Origin: Nakamurella alba
Lineage (GTDB): Bacteria; Actinomycetota; Actinomycetes; Mycobacteriales; Nakamurellaceae
Direction: 5' to 3'
DNA: 64,000 bases
NCBI RefSeq assembly: GCF_009707545.1
Contig: NZ_WLYK01000006.1
Location: 372,001-436,000 of the forward strand
This document shows, piece after piece, positions 25,550 to 33,415 of the stretch. Position 1 is the stretch's first letter. Each line of letters opens with the position of its first letter. The position numbers were made by a program, and so were the translations under genes. The notes beneath the pieces are model-generated. The model worked only from the letters and a program-made list of their open reading frames with translations. It did no database searches and was not told the origin of the DNA.

Positions 25550-25798
25550 TCACTCGCTGCTGCGGGAGTCGTCCGCCTCGACAGCTCGGTATCGCGCCAA
25601 CTTCTCCTCGTAGGCCGCCTCACCCACGCGCGTCCTGAACTGCTCCTTGGACAAGAACCTGAGCGCGCTCGAGCCCGAGAAATCTGATTCCGGATCCGAC
25701 GAATCACCTACATCCGGATTCGTGCGGGCGGACCCCGCAGGCCCGACGGCCAGGACCGCCAGCAGGACGCCGATCCCGACGAGGAGTGTTCGATACAT
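25550..25798 (-). CDS. Small secreted protein, 82 residues
   Basis: ATG 25798 has a GGAGGT site eight bases upstream on the minus strand. Residues 1-24 are a clear signal peptide (LLVGIGVLLAVLAVGPAGSA). The mature part is short, acidic and Ser-rich with a helical segment (LSKEQFRTRVGEAAYEEKLARY). No family recognised. It is flanked by copies of the intergenic repeat, and its tail overlaps no other gene. Confidence 0.55.
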   Translation of the reverse strand: MYRTLLVGIGVLLAVLAVGPAGSARTNPDVGDSSDPESDFSGSSALRFLSKEQFRTRVGEAAYEEKLARYRAVEADDSRSSE

Positions 25799-25963
25799 GC
25801 CCGACCTCCGTGAGCCTCACCGGACCCGCCGCCCCGAACGGTACCCGGCAACGTTCCGCCGGCGGCCGCTCGCGCGTGCTGGAAGCCGCTGCGGCGTCAT
25901 CAACCGGCGGACAAGCGCTGCCATCGGACACGGTGCTCGCCCGGCCGGGCGGGTCACACCGAG

Positions 25964-25993
25964 TTGACACCACCCGGACCTGCCTGGGACTTT
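25964..25993 (+). promoter_or_regulatory. Candidate promoter of the cobalamin operon
   Basis: TTGACA at 25964-25969 is followed after 18 bases by GACTTT, an imperfect -10. The position just before the riboswitch is right. The -10 is weak, so this is tentative. Confidence 0.4.
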
Positions 25994-25995
25994 GG

Positions 25996-26104
25996 ACCGG
26001 TTGTGCCCACCTGGCAGGGGAAGCCGGTCCGACTCCGGCACTGACCCGCAACGGTAGGTCCGCGGCCCGCGCCGCGGACGAGTCCGGATACCTGCCCGGT
26101 GCGA
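25996..26104 (+). ncRNA. Cobalamin (adenosylcobalamin) riboswitch
   Basis: The core elements of the B12 riboswitch occur in order: GGGGAAGCCGGT, CCGACTCCGGC, CTGACCCGCAACGGTA, an optional GC hairpin (26061-26077), and the B12 box GAGTCCGGATACCTGCC at 26080-26096. GGCAGG (26013-26018) can pair with CCTGCC (26091-26096). The leader runs ~100 bp further to ATG 26197. A CCCCCGC/GCGGGGG hairpin (26145-26164) and an SD-like GAGAGG (26186-26191) lie in the expression platform, so control may be by sequestering the start region. High B12 should switch the five genes off. Confidence 0.93.
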
Positions 26105-26196
26105 AACGGCTCCACACCACCCGTCGAGGTCCGCGGGCGGAGTCCCCCCGCGTCGCAGCGGGGGTACGTCCGTCGGGACCCAGCTGAGAGGCCCCG

Positions 26197-27837
26197 ATGT
26201 CCTTCCTGATCCGTACCGCCGCGGTCGTGTCCGCGACGGTCCTGGGCGCCGGCGCGCTGCTCGCCGCCCCCGCCCTCGCCGTCCCCGCCGAAGGGCCGGT
26301 GTACACCACGGATCCGGCCGCGGGTGCGGCCGGCTGGCTCGCCCGTCAGCTGGTCGACGGTGACCACATGCAGACCGATTTCGGCGGCACGAAGTACGAC
26401 GACCAGGGACTGACGGCGGACGTCATCCTCGCGCTGGACAGCGCCAAGGTCGGCCAGGACGCCGCCGCGGCCGCCACCGGCTGGCTGGCGGACAACGTCC
26501 GGACCTACGTCGGCAACGGCGAGACCGAGTCGTACGCGGGCGCGTTGGCCAAGACCATCCTGGTCGCCGACGCCCAGGGTGAGGACCCGCGCAACTTCGG
26601 CGGGGTCGACCTCGTCGTCCAGCTGGAGAACCTGCACTCCCAGACCGGCCGCTACAGCGACGTCTCGGAGTACGGCGACTACAGCAACGCGATCACCCAG
26701 TCGCTGGCGATCATCGCGCTGAACCGCACCACCGACGCCGCGCCGCAGGACGCCGGCGCCTCGCTGCGCAGCCTGCAGTGCCAGGACGGCGGGTTCGCCC
26801 TCTCCTACGACGTCCAGCCGTGCGTCAGCGATCCCGACGGCACCGCCCACGCGATCCAGGCCCTCAACCCGGGCGAGTCCCAGGAAGCCGCACTCGACTA
26901 CCTCGAGGGCATCCAGCAGGAGAACGGCGGCTTCACAGCCGCGGCCACCGGCGGCGTGCCGGGTGCGGTCAACAGCAACACCACCGGGCTGGCCACCGCC
27001 GCCCTGCTCAAGGGCGACCGCCCGGATCCGGCCGCGGCCGGCATGCAGTACCTGACCGGTCTGCAGGTGACCGTGAACGGCGACGACGTCGGCGCGATCG
27101 CCTACGACGGCACCGGTTTCGACGCCACCACCGCCCCGCGTGCCACCTCGCAGGCGATCCTCGGCCTGATCGGCGCCGACCTGAACACGGTCGACAACAC
27201 CGACGCGGCCGCCGAGGCGCCGGTGCTCGAGGGCACCGACCCGCCGACCAGCTCGAGCAGCGCGCCGAGCTCCAGCAGCTCCGCCGGCTCCAGCACGAGC
27301 CCCTCGTCGTCGTCCGGCTCCTCGACGTCGTCCCCGTCCAGCTCCTCCGCTCCGGTGTCCTCGACCTCGGCCCCGTCCACCCCGTCGACGAGCACCCCGG
27401 CCACCACCGCGACCACCCCGGCCACCAGCACGTCCGAGTCGGCGTCGGTCTCCGCCGATCTGGGCTCGGTGGCGCAGGGCGGCTCCGTCACGGTCACGGT
27501 GAGCGGCTTCCTGCCGGGCGAGACCGCCCGGGTCGAGCTGCACTCCACCCCGATCGTGCTGGGCACCTTCCTGATCGGCGCCGACGGCGCCGGCTCGGCC
27601 ACCGTCACCATCCCGGACGACGCCGAGGCCGGGCAGCACGAGATCTGGGTGATCGGCGAGACCTCCGGTGTGGTCGTCACCATCCCGGTCACCGTCGAGC
27701 CCTCGCTGGCCGCGACCGGCGTCTCCTCCGGCGTCACCACCCTGGGCATCATCGGCCTCGTCACCCTGCTGCTCGGCGGGTCGCTGCTGCTGATCGCCCG
27801 TCGTCGCAGCGTGGCCGCGGGACACCGGCACCGATGA
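26197..27837 (+). CDS. Sortase-anchored surface protein with prenyltransferase/squalene-oxidase-type alpha/alpha repeats (intrinsic-factor-alpha-like)
   Basis: 546 residues. The signal peptide ends near residue 28 (PALA). Residues ~35-340 are helical repeats of the terpenoid-cyclase/prenyltransferase alpha-alpha toroid type: GWLARQLVDGD, DQGLTADVILALDSA, SLQCQDGGFALSY, YLEGIQQENGGFTA, NTTGLATAALL. A Ser/Thr/Pro stalk (~345-425), a beta-sandwich segment, then LAATG (504-508), a hydrophobic helix and RRRS form a class-E sortase signal. The alpha domains of human intrinsic factor and transcobalamin have this fold. As first gene after a cobalamin riboswitch, and coupled to an ECF importer, a surface B12 binder is the natural reading; binding itself is not shown. 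Confidence 0.82.
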   Translation: MSFLIRTAAVVSATVLGAGALLAAPALAVPAEGPVYTTDPAAGAAGWLARQLVDGDHMQTDFGGTKYDDQGLTADVILALDSAKVGQDAAAAATGWLADNVRTYVGNGETESYAGALAKTILVADAQGEDPRNFGGVDLVVQLENLHSQTGRYSDVSEYGDYSNAITQSLAIIALNRTTDAAPQDAGASLRSLQCQDGGFALSYDVQPCVSDPDGTAHAIQALNPGESQEAALDYLEGIQQENGGFTAAATGGVPGAVNSNTTGLATAALLKGDRPDPAAAGMQYLTGLQVTVNGDDVGAIAYDGTGFDATTAPRATSQAILGLIGADLNTVDNTDAAAEAPVLEGTDPPTSSSSAPSSSSSAGSSTSPSSSSGSSTSSPSSSSAPVSSTSAPSTPSTSTPATTATTPATSTSESASVSADLGSVAQGGSVTVTVSGFLPGETARVELHSTPIVLGTFLIGADGAGSATVTIPDDAEAGQHEIWVIGETSGVVVTIPVTVEPSLAATGVSSGVTTLGIIGLVTLLLGGSLLLIARRRSVAAGHRHR

Positions 27838-28940
27838 TCCGCACCCGGGCCAGGAACTCCCGCGCCCGGGGACACCACCGGTTCCGCCCGCTGTTGCTGT
27901 CCCTGCTCGCCGCCGGTGCCGCCCCACTCCTCGGGGCGGCACCGGCCGCAGCGGCAGCGGCCGTGCCGTGCACCGCCCAGCAGGTCACCGTTGTCGTCGG
28001 GTCCGACGTCAGTTGCAGCGGTGACGCCGCGAACGGCCTCGCTGCCCTGCAGTCGGCCGGCCACAGCTACGCTTTCGTCCCGCGCCAACCGGGCTTCGTC
28101 TGCCAGATCGACGGCCAACCGGATCCGTGCAACGGGGCGCCCTCGAACGCCTACTGGTCCTACTGGCACGCCCAGCCCGGCGGTACCTGGGTCTACAGCA
28201 CCGCAGGAGCCGGCTCGTACGACCCGGCCCCGGGCAGCGTCGAGGGCTGGGCCTTCGGTGCCGGCGACCCGCCGCCGATCGACCCACCGACCCTGGCCGC
28301 GCCGCCCACCAACCCGAAGCCCACCCCCACGCAGGCACCGGCGCCGACCACGCCCAAGCCCACCCCCACGAAGACCACTCCGGCTCCGACCACCCGGGCG
28401 ACGACCCCGCGGCCGACCACCGCCCCGGTTCCGACGACGCGGACCACTGCTGCCCCGCCGACAGCACCGTCTCCCACGACACCGCCGACCACGCAGGCAC
28501 CTGGCACGACCGCCCCGGCTCCGCCGACGGCGCCGACCGCCGACCCGCCCACGGCCGACACCACTGCCGAGCAGACCGATGGCGGGCCGGACACCACAAC
28601 GACCTCCGGAACGGCCACCACCGGCGCACCGTCGACGCCGAGCCGCTCCCCCGCTACCTCCGCGATCCCGCCGAGCGCGTCGTCCCCGACCCGGCTCTCG
28701 CACCAGGGCAGCTCCGCGCCTCCTGTACCAATCAGCTCGACATCGGCCCCGGCCCCATCGGCCACCGGATCGAGCGACACCACCCCGTCCGCCGATCCGT
28801 CGGTCCTGCCCGCGTCGGCGGCCACCTCCGACGAGAACGACTCGTCGGCAGGCACCATCTGGGGTGTGGTGGTCGGAGCGCTCGCGGTCGCGGGACTGGG
28901 CACCGTCGCGGTGTTGCGGTCGCGACGGTCCCGCGGGTGA
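27834..28940 (+). CDS. Membrane-anchored transcobalamin-beta-like (DUF4430-type) protein
   Basis: 368 residues, ATG 27834 overlapping the previous stop by 4 nt. A signal peptide ends near residue 42. Residues ~44-150 form a four-cysteine domain (Cys46, 61, 90, 99) with FVPRQPGFVCQIDG, AYWSYWHAQPGGTWVYST and VEGWAFGAG. This pattern resembles the DUF4430/transcobalamin-like C-terminal domain. A ~190-residue Pro/Thr/Ser stalk leads to a C-terminal membrane helix and RSRRSRG. With the alpha-repeat protein next door it looks like a transcobalamin split into two cell-surface chains. The paralogous domain at 16687-18357 is about 60% identical by eye over its core. Confidence 0.78.
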   Translation: MIRTRARNSRARGHHRFRPLLLSLLAAGAAPLLGAAPAAAAAAVPCTAQQVTVVVGSDVSCSGDAANGLAALQSAGHSYAFVPRQPGFVCQIDGQPDPCNGAPSNAYWSYWHAQPGGTWVYSTAGAGSYDPAPGSVEGWAFGAGDPPPIDPPTLAAPPTNPKPTPTQAPAPTTPKPTPTKTTPAPTTRATTPRPTTAPVPTTRTTAAPPTAPSPTTPPTTQAPGTTAPAPPTAPTADPPTADTTAEQTDGGPDTTTTSGTATTGAPSTPSRSPATSAIPPSASSPTRLSHQGSSAPPVPISSTSAPAPSATGSSDTTPSADPSVLPASAATSDENDSSAGTIWGVVVGALAVAGLGTVAVLRSRRSRG

Positions 28941-30064
28941 CGGCGCAGGTCCGTCCGGAGGCGTGGTGGATCTGGGCGTTGTGCCTGGCCGCGACGGCCG
29001 ACCGGACCACCAACCCGATCCTGCTCGCGACGTTGATCGCGGTGACCTGGTTCGTGGTCAGCAGCTGCCGTTCCCGCGAACCGTGGGCGCCGGGCTGGAC
29101 GCGCGGGTTCGCCGCCTTCTTCAAGCTGGCCCTGGTCGTGCTGGCCATCAGGACCGTCTTCCACATCCTGCTCGGCTCGCCCACCGGCGGTCCGGTGCTG
29201 TTCACCCTGCCGACGGTGCACCTGCCGGACTGGGCCACCGGGATCGGGATCGGCGGGCCGGTGTACGCCGACGGCCTGCTCGGCACGCTGTACGCCGCGC
29301 TGTCGCTCGCGGTGCTGCTGTGCTGCGTCGGCGCGGCGGTGGCGCTGGCCGATCCGCGCCGGCTGCTGGCCGCGCTGCCCGGGGCGCTCTACGAGGTCGG
29401 CGTCGCGGTGGTGGTCGCCATGTCGTTGGCGCCGGAACTGCTGGCCGGGGCGCAGCGGGTCCGCCGGGCCCGGGAACTGCGCGGTGACGCCACCGCGGGC
29501 CGCGGGCTGCTGAGGCGGATCCGCGCCTGGGCCCGGCTGGCGCTGCCGCTGCTCGCCGACGCCACCGACCGCGCGCTCACCCTGGCCGCGTCGATGGACG
29601 GGCGCGGGTACGGCCGGGAGGGCGGCCTGGGTCGCACCGGCCGCCGGTGGACGGCCGGCCTGGTGCTGGTCGGGCTGGGCGGTCTGGTGCTGGGGATCTA
29701 CGGGCTGTTGGACACCACCACCCCGCTGCCGGTGACGGTCCTTGCGCTGGTGATCGGCTGCGGCGCCGCCGTCGCCGGCCTGACCGCCGGGTCGCGCCGG
29801 GTGGTCCGTACCCGGTACCGCACCGACCCGTGGACCTGGCGGGACGGTGTGGTCATCGGGTCCGGGCTGGTCGCGCTGGCCGGGTCGGTCGTCGGTGGCC
29901 TGCTCGACGCCCCGCTCGACCCGCCGGACCTGCTGGCCCTGCCGCCGCTGCCGGTGCTGCCGTTCGTCGCCGTGCTGGTCGCCGCGCTGCCCGGACTGCT
30001 GCTGCCGACCCGGGTGCCGCCGGTGCACCGGGCCGCCGATCCGGAGATGGTGACCGCCCGATGA
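28937..30064 (+). CDS. ecfT: ECF transporter T component (EcfT)
   Basis: 375 residues, GTG 28937 with GTGA overlap. About eight hydrophobic segments, more than the usual five to six, with an extended C-terminal membrane part. The coupling-helix signatures are present as RRARELRGD and SMDGRGYGR, matching the family's Ala-Arg-Gly motifs that dock onto the ATPases. It links the S component to the ATPase pair in the membrane. Its place in a B12-riboswitch operon makes it a dedicated (group I) ECF module. Confidence 0.85.
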   Translation: MTAQVRPEAWWIWALCLAATADRTTNPILLATLIAVTWFVVSSCRSREPWAPGWTRGFAAFFKLALVVLAIRTVFHILLGSPTGGPVLFTLPTVHLPDWATGIGIGGPVYADGLLGTLYAALSLAVLLCCVGAAVALADPRRLLAALPGALYEVGVAVVVAMSLAPELLAGAQRVRRARELRGDATAGRGLLRRIRAWARLALPLLADATDRALTLAASMDGRGYGREGGLGRTGRRWTAGLVLVGLGGLVLGIYGLLDTTTPLPVTVLALVIGCGAAVAGLTAGSRRVVRTRYRTDPWTWRDGVVIGSGLVALAGSVVGGLLDAPLDPPDLLALPPLPVLPFVAVLVAALPGLLLPTRVPPVHRAADPEMVTAR

Positions 30065-31659
30065 TCCGCTTCGACGGCGTCTCCGTCCGCTACGACGGCG
30101 CCACCCGGGACACCCTGCGCGGCGTCGACCTGGAGATCCCGGACGGTGAGTTCTGTCTGGTCGTCGGGCCGACCGGCGCCGGCAAGTCGACACTGCTGGG
30201 GCTGGTCAACGGGCACGTCCCGCACTTCACCGGCGGCACGGTCACCGGCCGGGTGCGGGTGGACGGCCGGGACACCAGGCAGTCCCGCCCGCGGGACCTC
30301 GCCGACGTGGTCGGCGTGGTGGTGCAGGACCCGCGGCGCGGGTTCGTCACCGACCGGGTGGACGACGAGCTCGCCTACACGATGGAGTCGCTGGCGCTGC
30401 CGCCCGAGGTGATGCGCCGCCGGGTCGAGGACACGGTGGACCTGTTGGGGCTGGCCGAGTTCCGGCACCGGCCGCTGGCCACCCTCTCCGGCGGGCAGCA
30501 GCAGCGGGTGGCGATCGGCGCCGCGCTGACCGCGCACCCGTCGGTACTGGTGCTCGACGAGCCCACCAGCGCACTGGATCCCGCCGCGGCCGAGGAGGTG
30601 CTGGCCGCCCTGCACCGCCTGGTGCACGACGTCGGCATCACCGTGCTGCTGGCCGAGCACCGACTCGAAAGGGTCGTCGGTGATGTGGATGCGGTGATCC
30701 TGGTGCAGCCCGACGGGCACGTCTGGCACGGCCCGCCCGGCCCGGTCATGGACATCTCCCCGGTGGTACCGCCGGTGGTGGAGCTCGGACGCTGGGCCGG
30801 CTGGTCCCCGCTGCCGCTCACCGTGCGGGACGCCCGGCGCCGCGCGGCGCCGTTGCGCGAGCAGGTCACCGCCCCGGCCCGTCAGGCCGACACCGCCGGC
30901 ACGGGAGTCATCGGCCTGCTGAAGCTCTCGGCCGGACACGACGGTCGCACGCCGGTCGCCGGACCGCTGACCGTCACCGCCGGCAGCGGGGAGATCATCG
31001 GCCTGATGGGACGCAACGGCGCCGGGAAGTCGACACTGCTGTGGACGATCGCCGCTGCGCTGACACCGATCTCGGGCTCGGTGCTGGTCGGCGGTGCTGA
31101 CCCGCGGACGCTGCCGCCCGCCGACCGGCGCCGGTCCGTCGCCCTGGTCCCGCAGCAGCCGGGCGATCTGTTGTACCAGCGGAGTGCCGCCGCGGAGCTC
31201 CGGCAGTCGGACGCCGATGCCGCCCGGCCGCCCGGCACCACGGCAGCGCTGTTCGCCGAGCTGGCACCGGGCGCCGACGCCGACCTGCACCCGCGTGACC
31301 TGTCCGAGGGGCAGCGGCTGGCCCTTGCGCTGTCGATTCAGATGGCCGCGCAGCCGCGCCTGCTGCTGCTCGACGAGCCCACTCGCGGGCTGGACTACCC
31401 GGCAAAGCAACGACTCTCGACCCTGCTCCGGCAGTGGTCGGCCGACGGCGTCACCGTGCTGCTGGCCAGTCATGACGTCGAGTTCGTCGCCGGCGTCTGC
31501 CGCCGGGTGCTGATCCTGGCCGACGGCCGCCTGATCGACGACGGCCCGACCGCGTCCGTGGTGACCGCCTCCCCGACCTATGCACCGCAGGTCGCGAAGA
31601 TCATGGCGCCGGTGCCGGTGCTCACCGTCGACGAGCTGCGAGCCGGGATGCCGTCATGA
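30061..31659 (+). CDS. ECF transporter ATPase, two ABC domains fused (EcfA-EcfA')
   Basis: 532 residues, 4-nt overlap with EcfT. Domain 1 has Walker A GPTGAGKST (36-44), signature LSGGQQQRV and Walker B VLVLDEPTSALD. Domain 2 has GRNGAGKST (~residue 317), a shortened signature LSEGQRLAL and LLLLDEPTRGLD. Switch histidines are in LAEHRLE and LASHDVE. The fusion replaces the usual separate EcfA1 and EcfA2. Domain 2 is the more divergent, with a shortened helical subdomain. Confidence 0.9.
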   Translation: MIRFDGVSVRYDGATRDTLRGVDLEIPDGEFCLVVGPTGAGKSTLLGLVNGHVPHFTGGTVTGRVRVDGRDTRQSRPRDLADVVGVVVQDPRRGFVTDRVDDELAYTMESLALPPEVMRRRVEDTVDLLGLAEFRHRPLATLSGGQQQRVAIGAALTAHPSVLVLDEPTSALDPAAAEEVLAALHRLVHDVGITVLLAEHRLERVVGDVDAVILVQPDGHVWHGPPGPVMDISPVVPPVVELGRWAGWSPLPLTVRDARRRAAPLREQVTAPARQADTAGTGVIGLLKLSAGHDGRTPVAGPLTVTAGSGEIIGLMGRNGAGKSTLLWTIAAALTPISGSVLVGGADPRTLPPADRRRSVALVPQQPGDLLYQRSAAAELRQSDADAARPPGTTAALFAELAPGADADLHPRDLSEGQRLALALSIQMAAQPRLLLLDEPTRGLDYPAKQRLSTLLRQWSADGVTVLLASHDVEFVAGVCRRVLILADGRLIDDGPTASVVTASPTYAPQVAKIMAPVPVLTVDELRAGMPS

Positions 31660-32447
31660 CCGATCACCTCACCGGCACACCGACCGCGCTGCGCATCCAC
31701 CCGCGCTCGACCGTCGCGCTGCTGCTCGCCTTCCTGGCCACCGTCGCGGCTTTCGGCTGGCCGCTGCTGGTCTCGCCGGACTCCGGGCTGGCCCACGGCA
31801 ACGACGCGACCCTGGTGTTCGCCGTGCTGCTCCCGCTGGTGCTTGCGGTGGTGCTCGCCGAGCTCAGCGAGGGCGGCATCGACGCGAAGGCCGTGGCGAT
31901 GCTCGGCGTGCTGTCCGCGGTGGGCTCGGCGATCCGGCTGCTCGGCGCCGGTACCGGCGGGATCGAGCCGGTGTTCTTCCTGATCGTGCTGGCCGGGCGG
32001 GTGTTCGGCCGCGGGTTCGGGTTCGTCCTGGGCTGCACCACCCTGCTGGCCTCGGCACTGCTCACCGGCGGGGTCGGTCCGTGGCTGCCGTTCCAGATGC
32101 TCGGTGCGGCCTGGGTCGGGTTCGGCGCGGGCTGCCTGCCGGCCGTCCGCGGCCGGTGGGAGATCGCCGTGCTGGCCGGCTACGCGACCCTGGCCGCCCT
32201 CGCCTACGGAGTCGCGCTGAACCTGTCGTTCTGGCCGTTCACCCTCGGCGGCGGCACCGAGATCTCCTTCGTACCAGGTGATCCGGTGGCCGACAACCTC
32301 CCGCGACTGCTCGCCTTCAGCCTGGCCACCTCGCTCGGCTGGGACCTGATGCGGGCGGTCACCACCGTGCTGCTGGTGGTGCTGGCCGGGCCCGGGGTGC
32401 TGTTCGTGCTGCGCCGGGCGGCCCGCAAGGCCCGCTGGGCCGGCTGA
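31656..32447 (+). CDS. ECF transporter S component, probably cobalamin-specific
   Basis: 263 residues, 4-nt overlap with the ATPase. Six to seven hydrophobic segments, with family-like stretches LGVLSAVGSAIRLL, GRVFGRGFGFVLGC, WLPFQMLGAAWVGFGAG and the C-terminal LATSLGWDLMRAVTTV. The S component gives the substrate specificity; vitamin B12 is inferred from the riboswitch and the two transcobalamin-like surface genes. It ends six bases from the convergent glycosylase gene. Confidence 0.82.
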   Translation: MTDHLTGTPTALRIHPRSTVALLLAFLATVAAFGWPLLVSPDSGLAHGNDATLVFAVLLPLVLAVVLAELSEGGIDAKAVAMLGVLSAVGSAIRLLGAGTGGIEPVFFLIVLAGRVFGRGFGFVLGCTTLLASALLTGGVGPWLPFQMLGAAWVGFGAGCLPAVRGRWEIAVLAGYATLAALAYGVALNLSFWPFTLGGGTEISFVPGDPVADNLPRLLAFSLATSLGWDLMRAVTTVLLVVLAGPGVLFVLRRAARKARWAG

Positions 32448-32453
32448 ACCCGA

Positions 32454-33323
32454 CTACTTGATCAGCCGGGAGAGCCGGCGGTCGGCGAGCAGCTTGCCGC
32501 CGGTCTGGCAGGTCGGGCAGTACTGGAAGGACCGGTCGGCGAAGGACACCTCGGCCACCGTGTCACCGCAGACCGGACAGGGCAGCCCGGTGCGGGCGTG
32601 CACCTTCAGCCCGGTGCGCTTCTCGCCCTTGAGCCGGGCGGCCTCCGCACCGACCGCCTTGCCGACGGCCGCGTTCAGCACCGAGACCATCGCCGTGTAC
32701 AGCCTTTCCAGCTGCTCGGGCTTGAGTGTGCCGGCAGTGGCGAACGGCGACAGCTTCGCCTGGTGCAGGATCTCGTCGGAGTAGGCGTTGCCGATCCCGG
32801 AGATCACCGGCTGCTCGGTGATCACGTTCTTGATCCGGCCGGTCCGGCCCTTCAGCAGCGCGGCGAACTCGTCGGCGGACAGCGACAGCGCGTCCGGCCC
32901 CAGCCGGGCCACCCCGGGCACCTGCTGCGGATCGGTGACGACTGCGATGGCCACGGACTTCTTCGTGCCGGCCTCGGTGATGTCGAACCCCGCGCCACCC
33001 TCCAGCCGCAGCCGGAAGGCGATGGGGCCGCCCATCTTCGGCGGGGTCGGCGACAGCGCGTCGGACCAGCGCAGCCAACCGGCGCGGGCGAGATGCACCA
33101 CCAGGTGCAGGTCCTCGGAACCCGGCGCCCCGCTGAACGTGAGGTCGAGGAACTTGCCGTGCCGTCCGCCGGCGGTCAGCGTGCGGCCGATCAGGGCGGT
33201 GGCCGGCGGATCATAGGTGGTCAGCACGTTGAGGGCGGTCACCGCGACGGAGGCGACGGGGCGGCCCGCGGCGTGCTCCACCAGGAACTCGGCCAGGGCG
33301 GTGACCTCGGGCAACTCAGGCAT
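32454..33323 (-). CDS. Formamidopyrimidine-DNA glycosylase/endonuclease VIII family protein
   Basis: 289 residues. Start ATG 33323 gives MPELPEV, whose Pro2 and Glu3 are the catalytic pair of the Fpg/Nei family; the longer frame would bury them. The H2TH region (GRIKNVITEQPVISGIGNAYSDEIL) and a C-terminal zinc finger (CPVCGDTV...YCPTC) are intact. It removes oxidised bases from DNA and cuts the strand. The sequence fits the actinobacterial Fpg-like/Nei2 branch rather than classic MutM. Divergent from the Eis-like gene. Confidence 0.9.
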   Translation of the reverse strand: MPELPEVTALAEFLVEHAAGRPVASVAVTALNVLTTYDPPATALIGRTLTAGGRHGKFLDLTFSGAPGSEDLHLVVHLARAGWLRWSDALSPTPPKMGGPIAFRLRLEGGAGFDITEAGTKKSVAIAVVTDPQQVPGVARLGPDALSLSADEFAALLKGRTGRIKNVITEQPVISGIGNAYSDEILHQAKLSPFATAGTLKPEQLERLYTAMVSVLNAAVGKAVGAEAARLKGEKRTGLKVHARTGLPCPVCGDTVAEVSFADRSFQYCPTCQTGGKLLADRRLSRLIK

Positions 33324-33415
33324 ACGGACAGTGTGCCGCACGGCGCGCGCCGGCACCGGGGGCATCTCCCGGAAACCCGCGGGCATCGCGGCAGGCCGGG
33401 CGCTACGGTCGGCGG

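Noticed and set aside
26061-26077. Independent terminator at the GC hairpin in the leader
   Set aside because: It lies inside the riboswitch as its variable stem, followed directly by the B12 box and no T-run.
28193-30193. Long minus-strand open frame opposite the B12 operon
   Set aside because: Low-complexity shadow of the Pro/Thr stalk and EcfT; no start signal or motif.
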